From contig CATQHB010000002.1 of NCBI GenBank assembly GCA_958295765.1, positions 1,438,091 through 1,502,090 of the forward strand: 64,000 nucleotides of DNA. Direction: 5' to 3'. Position numbers and translations under genes: made by a program. Source of the stretch: an uncultured Dehalococcoidia bacterium (GTDB lineage Bacteria; Chloroflexota; Dehalococcoidia; Lucifugimonadales; UBA3495). Positions 57,502 to 64,000 of this stretch are shown in pieces. Within the stretch, counting starts at the first letter, position 1. Each line of letters starts with the position of its first letter. Under the pieces are notes generated by a model, which saw only the letters and a program-made list of their open reading frames with translations, was not told where the DNA came from and did not search any database.

Positions 57502-58962
57502 CTACAACAGCAGGCTTACCGGCTGCTCCAACAACTCCTTGACTTCTACCAGGAACCGGGCCGCCTCGGCGCCGTCGGCAACCCGGTGGTCGGTGGACAA
57601 GGTAGCTTTCATTACCCGGCCCACCGCCAACTGGCCGTCCCGAACCACCGGCTGTTCCTTGACCGTACCCACAGCCAGCACCGCGGCGTGCGGCGGAAAG
57701 ATAATGGCGGCGAAGCTGTCAACGTCAAACATACCCAGGTTGCTGACGCTGAAAGTGGTTTCGCTGTATTCCTCATTGCGCAGGGAGCCGCTGTTGGCCC
57801 GGGCAATCAAGTCCTTGCTGGCAGCAGCGATTTCCGCCAGGCTTTTGCCCCCGCAGTCGCTGATTCCGGGGACAATCAGGCCCGCCTCCAGGGAGATGGC
57901 GATGCCAATGTTGACTACGGCGTTATATTGCAGGTAATCCTCGCGGAAGAAGGCGTTAAACTTGGGGTGACGGCCCAGGGCGATAGCGCAAGCCCGTACC
58001 ACCAGGTCGTTGACGCTGACCCGATTATCCGCCGGCAAGGCGTCGTTAATGTCGCTGCGCAGCATCATAGCCTTGTCCATATCAACTTCGGCGGTAACGT
58101 AGAAATGGGGAGCTTGACGCTTGCTGTCCCCGGTAACGCGGGCAATGACCTGACGCATCCGGGACAGGTCAACCCGTTCCCCATCCGCATCAGCGGTCGC
58201 CTCGGCGGTCGCCTCAGTCGGCGGCGCGGCCGGCTCATCCGGCTCTGGCTCTGGCGCCGGCTCCACCGCTACCGGAGTCGGAGTCGGCGCCATATATTCC
58301 AGCACATCCCTTTCCACGACGCGACCCGCCGGGCCGGTGCCGGTAATTTGGGCCAGGTCAATTCCCCGCTCCCGGGCCAATCGGCGGGCGATGGGGGATG
58401 CCCGGACTTCTCCAGAAGGTTGGGCCACCGCTGCCTCATCCACCTTCGATACCGGAACGGCTGAGGGCCTGTATTCCAGGATGTCTTGCTCTACGATGCG
58501 CCCACCTGGGCCGGTGCCGGTTACCAGGGCCAGGTCTATGCCGCGTTCCCGGGCCAGACGCCGAGCTATGGGGGATGCGCGTACTTCTCCCGCGCCGCGG
58601 GCCGGCGCCGGGGCGGCAGTTGCCCCGGCAACGGCGGCAGCAGGAACAGCAACGGGAACGGCAGCGGTTTCTGCCTCCATTACCGACTCCACCGACTCCG
58701 ATGGAACGGCGGCTATTTCCTCCCCCGGTTCGCCAATTACCGCGATGGCCTCGCCCACCGGGACGGGAACGCCTTCCTGTGCCACCAGCCTGTGGAGCAC
58801 GCCGCCGGTATAGGCCTCAAACTCCACGGTAGCCTTGTCCGTTTCAATGTCGGCGATTACGTCGCCGCGGGCTATGGCATCCCCTTCCTGCTTGTACCAG
58901 CGGACGACGGTGCCTTCGCGCATATCGTAGCCCATTTTGGGCATTACAATGGTGGTTGCCAA
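57502..58962 (-). CDS. Dihydrolipoamide acyltransferase (E2) with two PSBDs
   Basis: 486 residues from a TTG with AGGAGG six bases upstream. It is the core of a pyruvate or branched-chain 2-oxoacid dehydrogenase complex. A lipoyl domain (1-80) has the lipoylated K43 in DIETDKATVEFE; two peripheral subunit-binding domains follow at about 127-162 and 186-221, nearly identical (VRASPIARRLARERGIDLA in both); an Ala/Pro linker leads to the catalytic domain (about 265-486) with STDHRVADG near the end, holding the histidine. E3 (lpd) lies upstream in the same direction. No E1 is in the window. Confidence 0.93.
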   Translation of the reverse strand: MATTIVMPKMGYDMREGTVVRWYKQEGDAIARGDVIADIETDKATVEFEAYTGGVLHRLVAQEGVPVPVGEAIAVIGEPGEEIAAVPSESVESVMEAETAAVPVAVPAAAVAGATAAPAPARGAGEVRASPIARRLARERGIDLALVTGTGPGGRIVEQDILEYRPSAVPVSKVDEAAVAQPSGEVRASPIARRLARERGIDLAQITGTGPAGRVVERDVLEYMAPTPTPVAVEPAPEPEPDEPAAPPTEATAEATADADGERVDLSRMRQVIARVTGDSKRQAPHFYVTAEVDMDKAMMLRSDINDALPADNRVSVNDLVVRACAIALGRHPKFNAFFREDYLQYNAVVNIGIAISLEAGLIVPGISDCGGKSLAEIAAASKDLIARANSGSLRNEEYSETTFSVSNLGMFDVDSFAAIIFPPHAAVLAVGTVKEQPVVRDGQLAVGRVMKATLSTDHRVADGAEAARFLVEVKELLEQPVSLLL

Positions 58963-59019
58963 GCCAACCTCCTATAATCTCCGGGGCCTTTCGGTTCTTG
59001 ACCGATTACAACCTATACC

Positions 59020-59078
59020 CGTGCAGGGTGAGCCGGTGGAATCACCCCTTTATCCTTCAACCGTCTCAGGATGAGCGG
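59020..59078. repeat. Degenerate family A hairpin
   Basis: CGTGCAGGGTGAGCCGGTGG and CCTTCAACCGTCTCAGGATG then AGCGG; both arms carry several changes. It lies in the 141 bases between lpd and E2, inside the likely transcript. Confidence 0.78.
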
Positions 59079-59103
59079 GGTATTTGTTCCAGACGGCCCG
59101 CCG

Positions 59104-60492
59104 CTACGCATGAACGGCCCGACCCTCGGCGGCCAGCGCCGCCTCCTTGATAATCTCTGAAATAGTCGGGTGGGCGTGTACCAACCAGCCCAACTCCAAC
59201 GTAGTGCCTTCCAGCAGCCGGGTCAGGGACAGCTCACCCAGCAACTCGGTAACTTCCGGCCCAACCAGATGGGCGCCCAGAATCTCCCCGTAGCGGGAAT
59301 CCACCACCAACTTGACCATCCCGTCGGTTTCGCCCATTCCCAGCGCCTTGCCGTTGGCCTGAACGTTGAACTTGCCCACCTTGATGTCGTAGCCCTGTTC
59401 CTGGGCCTGGGCCTCCGTCAGGCCGAAACTGGCTATCTGGGGTTGGCAGTAGGTGGCCCGAGGCATCAGGGTATAGTCCAGGGCCTGCGGTTCCTGGCCG
59501 GCAATGCTCTCTACCGCAACGGCGGCCTGGGCCGAGGCTACGTGCGCCAGAGCCAACTTTCCGGTAACGTCGCCGATGGCATACACCCCCGGAATGTTGG
59601 TAGCCATTACATCGTCCACCTGGATATAGCCGGCCTGGGTCGCTACGCCCAACTCCTCCAGCCCCAGGTTTTCGCTGTTGGGCTGTACGCCGACGGCAAC
59701 CAGCACCTGGTTACAGGAGATTGCCTCCTCAACCCCGTCCTTCGCCACGGTAACCGTGAGGCCCTCCGGCCCTTCGGCTACGCCGGTAACTCCGGTCCCG
59801 GTCAGGACTTTTACTTTGTGCCGGCGGGTGAAGGAACGCTCCACCTGACGGCTGATTTCCTCGTCCTCGTTGGGCGCCAGACGCGGCAGCAGTTCCACCA
59901 CGGTTACTTCCACGCCATACATTCGATACAGGTAAGCAAACTCCAGACCGATGGCCCCGCCGCCCACGATGACCATGGACTTGGGCAAATCCTTCAGGAC
60001 AATGGCCTCTTTGCTGGTAATGACCTTCTCCCCGTCAACGGGCAGGGGCGGGATGCTGCGGGGACGGGCGCCGGTGGCAATGATGATGTTCCTGGCCTGG
60101 AGGCGTTGGCCTTCGGGCGCCACCTCAACCACTCCCTCACCCTTTAGCGTGGCCGTGCCGGTGATATGGTCAACGTTATTCTTGCGGAGCAGGTAGTTCA
60201 CCCCCCGCACGTTGCGGTCCACCACCTTGCGGCTGCGGTCTATGGCGGCGGAAAAGTCGGCGGAAAAGTTGTCGAACTTCAGGCCAAACTCGTCGGCCCG
60301 GTTGATGTAGGAGAGGATTTCTGCATTTTTCAGCAGGGCCTTGCTGGGAATACAGCCCCAGTTAAGGCAGACCCCGCCCAGGGCGTCCCGCTCCACAATC
60401 GCGGTTTTCAGCCCCAACTGACCGGCCCTTATCGCCGCCACGTATCCCCCGGGGCCGGCTCCAATCACTACCAGGTCATATTCCCCAGCCAT
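59104..60492 (-). CDS. lpd: Dihydrolipoamide dehydrogenase (E3)
   Basis: 462 residues from the ATG at 60492 (the longer frame to 60540 lacks support). FAD motif GAGPGGYVAAIRAGQLG at 11-27, redox-active disulfide C42/C47 in GGVCLNWGCIPSK, the NAD site VIVGGGAIGLEFAYL near 173, and the C-terminal VHAHPTISEIIKEA with the catalytic histidine and glutamate. It reoxidises dihydrolipoamide on E2. It precedes the E2 gene by 141 bases. It could also serve glycine cleavage. Confidence 0.96.
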   Translation of the reverse strand: MAGEYDLVVIGAGPGGYVAAIRAGQLGLKTAIVERDALGGVCLNWGCIPSKALLKNAEILSYINRADEFGLKFDNFSADFSAAIDRSRKVVDRNVRGVNYLLRKNNVDHITGTATLKGEGVVEVAPEGQRLQARNIIIATGARPRSIPPLPVDGEKVITSKEAIVLKDLPKSMVIVGGGAIGLEFAYLYRMYGVEVTVVELLPRLAPNEDEEISRQVERSFTRRHKVKVLTGTGVTGVAEGPEGLTVTVAKDGVEEAISCNQVLVAVGVQPNSENLGLEELGVATQAGYIQVDDVMATNIPGVYAIGDVTGKLALAHVASAQAAVAVESIAGQEPQALDYTLMPRATYCQPQIASFGLTEAQAQEQGYDIKVGKFNVQANGKALGMGETDGMVKLVVDSRYGEILGAHLVGPEVTELLGELSLTRLLEGTTLELGWLVHAHPTISEIIKEAALAAEGRAVHA

Positions 60493-60614
60493 ATAAACCT
60501 TCTTATGAATACTTATAGATAAGTTGCCCCGATTATACATAGCGGGATTGACGCTAACAAGTTGAACGGGGCCGGGGTTCGGGCCGGTACAAAGTCAGGT
60601 TACATTCTCTTAAC

Positions 60615-60693
60615 ACTCATCCTGAGCCGGTCAAAGGATGAGTTCCCCAATACCATTACAGTATGGATGGTTCGACAAGCTCACCGTGAGCGG
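60615..60693. repeat. Family A hairpin, swapped arms
   Basis: CACTCATCCTGAGCCGGTCA, a long loop, then GGTTCGACAAGCTCACCGTG and AGCGG, in the orientation of the 19933 copy. It lies in the 309-base gap between divergent lpd and tatA. Confidence 0.78.
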
Positions 60694-60738
60694 ACTTCAG
60701 CGTCCAGGGCAATCGTGGCATAAAGCCCGGTCTAAAGA

Positions 60739-60768
60739 TTGTAACCGGAGCGGGTTTTTTGTTATGAT
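60739..60768 (+). promoter_or_regulatory. Putative promoter for tatA
   Basis: TTGTAA, an 18-base spacer, then TATGAT (five of six), about 35 bases before the tatA ATG. Confidence 0.5.
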
Positions 60769-60801
60769 GGCAATAGTAGTCTGCCAACTTCAGGAGGCGA
60801 A

Positions 60802-61008
60802 ATGGGATTCGGGCCGATTGGGCTGCCCCAGATATTGATTATCCTGCTGGTGATTCTGCTGATTTTCGGCGCCAAGCGGCTGCCGGAGATTGGCGCCTCT
60901 CTGGGCAAGGGAATACGAACTTTCAAGAGTTCGGTTACCGGCGAAGATGAGGTGAACCAGGCCGAGAACAAAAACGATGCTCCCAAGAGCCGGGACGACG
61001 GCGGCTAG
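60802..61008 (+). CDS. tatA: Twin-arginine translocase subunit TatA
   Basis: 68 residues. A short N-terminus and one transmembrane helix (LPQILIILLVILLIFG), then the hinge and amphipathic helix AKRLPEIGASLGKGIRTFKSSV, then an acidic hydrophilic tail, match TatA. It forms the variable pore for folded Tat substrates. CAGGAGG precedes the ATG. It converges on tatC, from which it is separated by a terminator. Confidence 0.93.
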   Translation: MGFGPIGLPQILIILLVILLIFGAKRLPEIGASLGKGIRTFKSSVTGEDEVNQAENKNDAPKSRDDGG

Positions 61009-61040
61009 GGCGCAGCGGCGGAATACCGGGATTTACCGAT

Positions 61041-61076
61041 GGGACGGTTGCTATAACCGTCCCTTTCAGTTTGCCC
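61041..61076. terminator. Bidirectional terminator
   Basis: GGGACGGTT, five-base loop, AACCGTCCC, then TTTCAGTTT: a nine-base-pair stem between convergent tatA and tatC. Confidence 0.75.
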
Positions 61077-61077
61077 C

Positions 61078-61848
61078 TTAGCTGCCGTCAGAGAGGGGAA
61101 CGATCCCTTCCCGGGAGCGGCGGCGGGTTCGGCCCGCCAGCCAGGCCAGGAAAATGCCCCCCTCGTAAAGCACCAGCAGCGGCGCCGCCACCAGCGCCTG
61201 GTTTATCGGGTCGAAGGTTGGCGTGATTATCGCCCCCAGGATAAAGGCAACTACGACCCAATACTTGCGGAACCGGGCGAACATCCGGGAAGTAACCAGA
61301 CCCAGTTGGGCCAGCAGGTACATCACCACCGGGGTCTCAAAGGCCAGCCCCATCCAGAACAGCAGCCGCAGCATCACGTCCACCAGATTGCTAATCCGAA
61401 TCAGCGGTTCCGCCACGCCGTCACCAAAGGTCAGCAGGAAGGGCAAAGCGCGGGGCGTGAGGATAAAGTAGGCAAAGGCCACCCCACCGACGAAAGCCAG
61501 CAACGCCCCCGGCATAAACAGGAAAAGGTATCGCCGCTCGCTGGGACTCAATCCGGGAGCCACGAACCGGATAACCTGGTAGAGAATCACCGGCAGGGCC
61601 AGCACAAAGCCGCACACCAGGGAAACCTTGACGCTGGTGGAGAGCAGTTCGGTAACCTGGGTGGCAATGAGCGTGACGCCGGCCCCGTCGTTCAGCTCCT
61701 GAGCCGGCCGTTTCAGCAGTTCTACGATGTCAGCCCAAAACAGGAAGGCCACCATTGCCCCGACTATCAGGGCGGCCAAGGCGATAAACACCCGGCGGCG
61801 CAACTCGCTCAGATGCTCAAGAAGGGTCAATTCACGATTGCTGCTCAT
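61078..61848 (-). CDS. tatC: Twin-arginine translocase subunit TatC
   Basis: 256 residues with six membrane helices. The signature LTLLEHLSELRRRVFIALAALIVG opens the protein, FVAPGLSPSERRYLFLFMPGALLAFVGGVAFAYFILTPRALPFLLTFG gives helices 2-3 with the conserved F...PGL, and FWMGLAFETPVVMYLLAQLGLVT and FILGAIITP follow. It recognises the twin-arginine signal together with TatB. Its start overlaps the tatB-like gene by 17 bases, so both are made together. Confidence 0.96.
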   Translation of the reverse strand: MSSNRELTLLEHLSELRRRVFIALAALIVGAMVAFLFWADIVELLKRPAQELNDGAGVTLIATQVTELLSTSVKVSLVCGFVLALPVILYQVIRFVAPGLSPSERRYLFLFMPGALLAFVGGVAFAYFILTPRALPFLLTFGDGVAEPLIRISNLVDVMLRLLFWMGLAFETPVVMYLLAQLGLVTSRMFARFRKYWVVVAFILGAIITPTFDPINQALVAAPLLVLYEGGIFLAWLAGRTRRRSREGIVPLSDGS

Positions 61849-62149
61849 TCCCCTCTCCGGGGCCGGTGGTGGGAATTGCCGAGGTTGGCGGGGGCGGCGC
61901 CGCTTGGGAAGTCGGCGGGGGCGACGCCGGTTCCGCCGGGGGCTGGGGCCGGCTGGCCGGCGTCGCAGAACCCGTGCTTTCGCTGCCCAGGTTGACGGCG
62001 GCGGTCATCTCGTTCAGCGTCCGGCGCAGTTCCCCCACCAGCTTGCCGGCCGTCCGAGCCATTTCAATCGACTTGGCCGGCCCCATTACCAGAAAGGTAA
62101 CCAGGAAAATGACCGCCAACTCCAGGAAACCTACCCCAAAGAGATTCAC
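61832..62149 (-). CDS. tatB: TatA/TatB-like translocase subunit
   Basis: 105 residues from a GTG at 62149 with GGAGGG five bases upstream. LFGVGFLELAVIFLVTFLVMGPAKSIEMARTAGKLVGELRRTLNE is one membrane helix plus an amphipathic helix with the TatB-like G-P hinge. A proline-rich tail (PQPPAEPASPPPTSQAAPPPP) follows. By position ahead of tatC it is probably TatB, but by sequence alone it is a TatA/B family member. Its GTG overlaps the TGA of the upstream methyltransferase-Maf gene, and its end overlaps tatC. Confidence 0.87.
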   Translation of the reverse strand: MNLFGVGFLELAVIFLVTFLVMGPAKSIEMARTAGKLVGELRRTLNEMTAAVNLGSESTGSATPASRPQPPAEPASPPPTSQAAPPPPTSAIPTTGPGEGNEQQS

Positions 62150-64000
62150 GATTGCCCTCCATCCCCCGACGGAAGGGGCCGGTCTCCCGCGCTGATTCCG
62201 GGCTGGTCGTTGGCCGGGTCTGCTCCGGGTTGGAAGGGGCAGGCGGCCCGGCAATTCTCGCCCACCGCCGGGGGCAACCGGGACGGCAGGGGGTAGCCCA
62301 ATTCCTCCAGCATCGCGGTCAGGCGGCACAGGGGCAGCCCCACCACGTTGGTATAGCAGCCGGATTCCAGCCGGGCCGGACGAAATTCCCGGTCCTGGAT
62401 CGCGTAGGCTCCCGCCTTGTCCAGCGGCGTGCCGGAGGCGATAGACACCTCTATTTCCCTATCGGTATAGTCCCGGGCGACTACCTCTCCGGTCAGGCAG
62501 TCGGTCAAGGAACGCCCGGAGGCGACCTCAATCACCGTCAAGCCGGTGGTAACCTGGTGCCGGGTGCCCCGCAACTCCCACAGCATTTGCCGGGCCTCAT
62601 CCGCATCCGCCGGTTTGCCGATAGACCGGCCCTCCAGCACCACCGTGCTGTCCGCCCCCACCACGTAGCCTTGAGACAGGCCGGCCGCTACCACCAGGGC
62701 CTTGTCCCGGGACAACCGCTGCACCATATCCGCCGGAGATTCCCCCGGCATTGGCTCCTCCGGCGCGCCGGAAGGAATGATGCTGAAGTCCAGGCCCAGT
62801 TCGGTCAACAATTCCCGCCGCCGGGGAGAGGCCGAGGCCAGAATCAAGGGAGCAGCGTCCCGGTCTCTAGTTTCAGTTCCGGTTCCGGTCGGCGTCCTGG
62901 TCAGCACGGCAACGCACTCCACGTGGTGGGTTTGGGGAAACATATCCAACGGCTGGATTTGCTCTATAGCGTATTGGCCGTTGCCGAGAATTTTCAAGTC
63001 CCTAGCCAAAGTTTCCGGGTCGCAGGATACATAGACCAGCCGGGGCGGGCTTAATTCGATAAGACTGCCCAGCGCGGTGGGCTGACAGCCGGCCCGGGGC
63101 GGGTCCAGGATTACCACGTCCGGCGGTTCCGGCAGGTCGGCCAGGATTTCCTCGGTTTTGCCCAGGAGAAACTCCACGTTACCCAGCCCGGCGGCGTTCT
63201 CCCGGGCGTCGGCGACGGCAGCCGAGGATTCCTCTACCGCGTAAACCCTTTTCACGTAGGGGGCCAGCAGGATGGCAAAGGTGCCAACGCCGGTATAAGC
63301 GTCCAGCAGCGTCTCGCCGCCGTTCAGGTTCAGCGCCTCCCGTACCACCTGAAGCAGTCGGTCGGTCTGCTCGATATTTACCTGAAAGAAGGACGGGGAC
63401 GCCACGCGGAACTGCCGGCCGCCCACCGATTCCAGGTAGTGTTTCTGGCCGGTGGCCTGGGCCACTGCCGGGTTTTTCAACGGCGGCTGAATCAGGAAAT
63501 CGCCGGTTTCCTGGCCGGCGCGGATTGCCAATTGGGTAGTTTCACCGCACTTGTCCTGTAGCTCAGCCAGGAGGTCGTTAATCCCGCCGTGCATCAGCAT
63601 ACAGCGGTCGATTCGCACGAACCGGCGGGTTTCCCGGTTCACAAACCCCAAATCGCCCGCCCGGCCCACGGTAAACCGGGCGTGGTTGCGGTATTCGTAC
63701 TGCCGGGGCGAGGGCAGGATGGGCCGCACCGGGACATTTTCAATCCCCCCCACCCGGCGCAGGGCGTCAACCACCTTGGCCTGCTTGGCCTCCAACTGGG
63801 CCGGATAATCCAGGTGCTGCCACTGACAGCCGGTACACTGGCCGTAGTAGGCGCAGGGCGGCTCCACTCGCGCCGGCGCCGGTTCCAGAACCTGCACCAC
63901 TTTGGCCGCCACATAATTGCGGCGCACCCGGATAACCTCGGCTACCACCTGCTCCCCGGGGATGCCGCCCAACACAAAGACATCCTGCCCGTTATGGCAG
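62146..64000 (-). CDS. RNA (uracil-5-)-methyltransferase fused to Maf, 5' end cut by window
   Basis: At least 617 codons; the true start is beyond 64000, since the frame stays open to the edge and a TRAM domain (VFVLGGIPGEQVVAEV) begins there. Then come the [4Fe-4S] cysteines (CAYYGQCTGCQW and RCML), the SAM-binding domain (FFQVNIEQTDR, DAYTGVGTFAILLA, DPPRAG) and the catalytic cysteine in YVSCDPETLARDL, i.e. a RumA/RlmD-type enzyme for U-to-m5U in RNA. Around residue 390 a second protein starts: LILASASPRRRELLTELGLDF with GADSTVVLEG and DKAGAYAIQ, a Maf nucleotide pyrophosphatase that removes non-standard nucleotides. A disordered tail ends the protein. The stop overlaps the tatB-like start by two to three bases. 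Confidence 0.88.
   Translation of the reverse strand, partial: CHNGQDVFVLGGIPGEQVVAEVIRVRRNYVAAKVVQVLEPAPARVEPPCAYYGQCTGCQWQHLDYPAQLEAKQAKVVDALRRVGGIENVPVRPILPSPRQYEYRNHARFTVGRAGDLGFVNRETRRFVRIDRCMLMHGGINDLLAELQDKCGETTQLAIRAGQETGDFLIQPPLKNPAVAQATGQKHYLESVGGRQFRVASPSFFQVNIEQTDRLLQVVREALNLNGGETLLDAYTGVGTFAILLAPYVKRVYAVEESSAAVADARENAAGLGNVEFLLGKTEEILADLPEPPDVVILDPPRAGCQPTALGSLIELSPPRLVYVSCDPETLARDLKILGNGQYAIEQIQPLDMFPQTHHVECVAVLTRTPTGTGTETRDRDAAPLILASASPRRRELLTELGLDFSIIPSGAPEEPMPGESPADMVQRLSRDKALVVAAGLSQGYVVGADSTVVLEGRSIGKPADADEARQMLWELRGTRHQVTTGLTVIEVASGRSLTDCLTGEVVARDYTDREIEVSIASGTPLDKAGAYAIQDREFRPARLESGCYTNVVGLPLCRLTAMLEELGYPLPSRLPPAVGENCRAACPFQPGADPANDQPGISAGDRPLPSGDGGQS

Overview
This is a high-GC window (about 60% by impression) from a free-living bacterium, most likely a Chloroflexota member of the Dehalococcoidia/SAR202 type. 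That placement is inferred, not shown by a marker gene. It rests on the order tsaC, prenyl-synthase-like, pgk, apgM (archaeal-type mutase), tpiA, miaA, dapF, dapL, hflX on one strand, the DapL route to diaminopimelate, a multi-subunit 2-oxoacid:ferredoxin oxidoreductase, an F420-type luciferase-like enzyme, and many small hairpin repeats of a kind common in Chloroflexota genomes.

Layout. 1-2.3 kb: a two-gene unit whose proteins share a C-terminal domain I do not recognise, attached to a nuclease-like and a HEPN-like N-terminus. 2.4-10.3 kb: an FMN hydroxyacid oxidase, then a minus-strand run (SDR, GNAT, TPR, MaoC-like, TenA), then an amidohydrolase and a luciferase-like oxidoreductase. 10.6-16.2 kb: a 2-oxoacid:ferredoxin oxidoreductase operon (gamma-delta fusion, alpha, a TM2 membrane protein, beta) ending in an acyl-CoA synthetase. 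16.5-21.8 kb: alpha/beta hydrolase, cupin, dxs, GPP34-domain protein, cysC. 21.9-22.4 kb: four tRNA genes. 22.4-33.7 kb: an SDR gene with duplicated 3' ends, then hflX, dapL, Uma2, dapF, miaA, tpiA, apgM, pgk, a polyprenyl-synthase-like gene and tsaC. 34-38.7 kb: an AIR-synthase-like protein, a PLP dehydratase, an AT-rich island with a small HTH protein, a 12-bp minisatellite, and an acetamidase/formamidase. 39-43.7 kb: a ThDP enzyme and an ADP-forming acyl-CoA synthetase. 44-47.8 kb: a large STAND-type ATPase with a degenerate CHAT-like domain and TPRs. 48-54.3 kb: an alpha/beta hydrolase-domain protein, MmgE/PrpD, a SirB1-like protein, an ECF sigma/anti-sigma pair and a tiny zinc ribbon. 54.5-64 kb: a VOC protein, a two-domain ThyX-like protein, a coiled-coil protein, E2 and E3 of a 2-oxoacid dehydrogenase complex, Tat translocase genes, and a methyltransferase-Maf fusion cut by the right edge.

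The gaps are populated by at least four families of short palindromic repeats. The commonest (arms like CTCATGGTGAGCTTGTCGAA) occurs at roughly 18 places, once inside a coding sequence and twice beside copied fragments of a gene end. The best candidates for undescribed biology are the shared-domain gene pair at 111-2271, the STAND protein with an apparently dead CHAT protease site, the ThyX-like protein whose motif halves are split between two domains, and the gene-end capture by the hairpin repeat.
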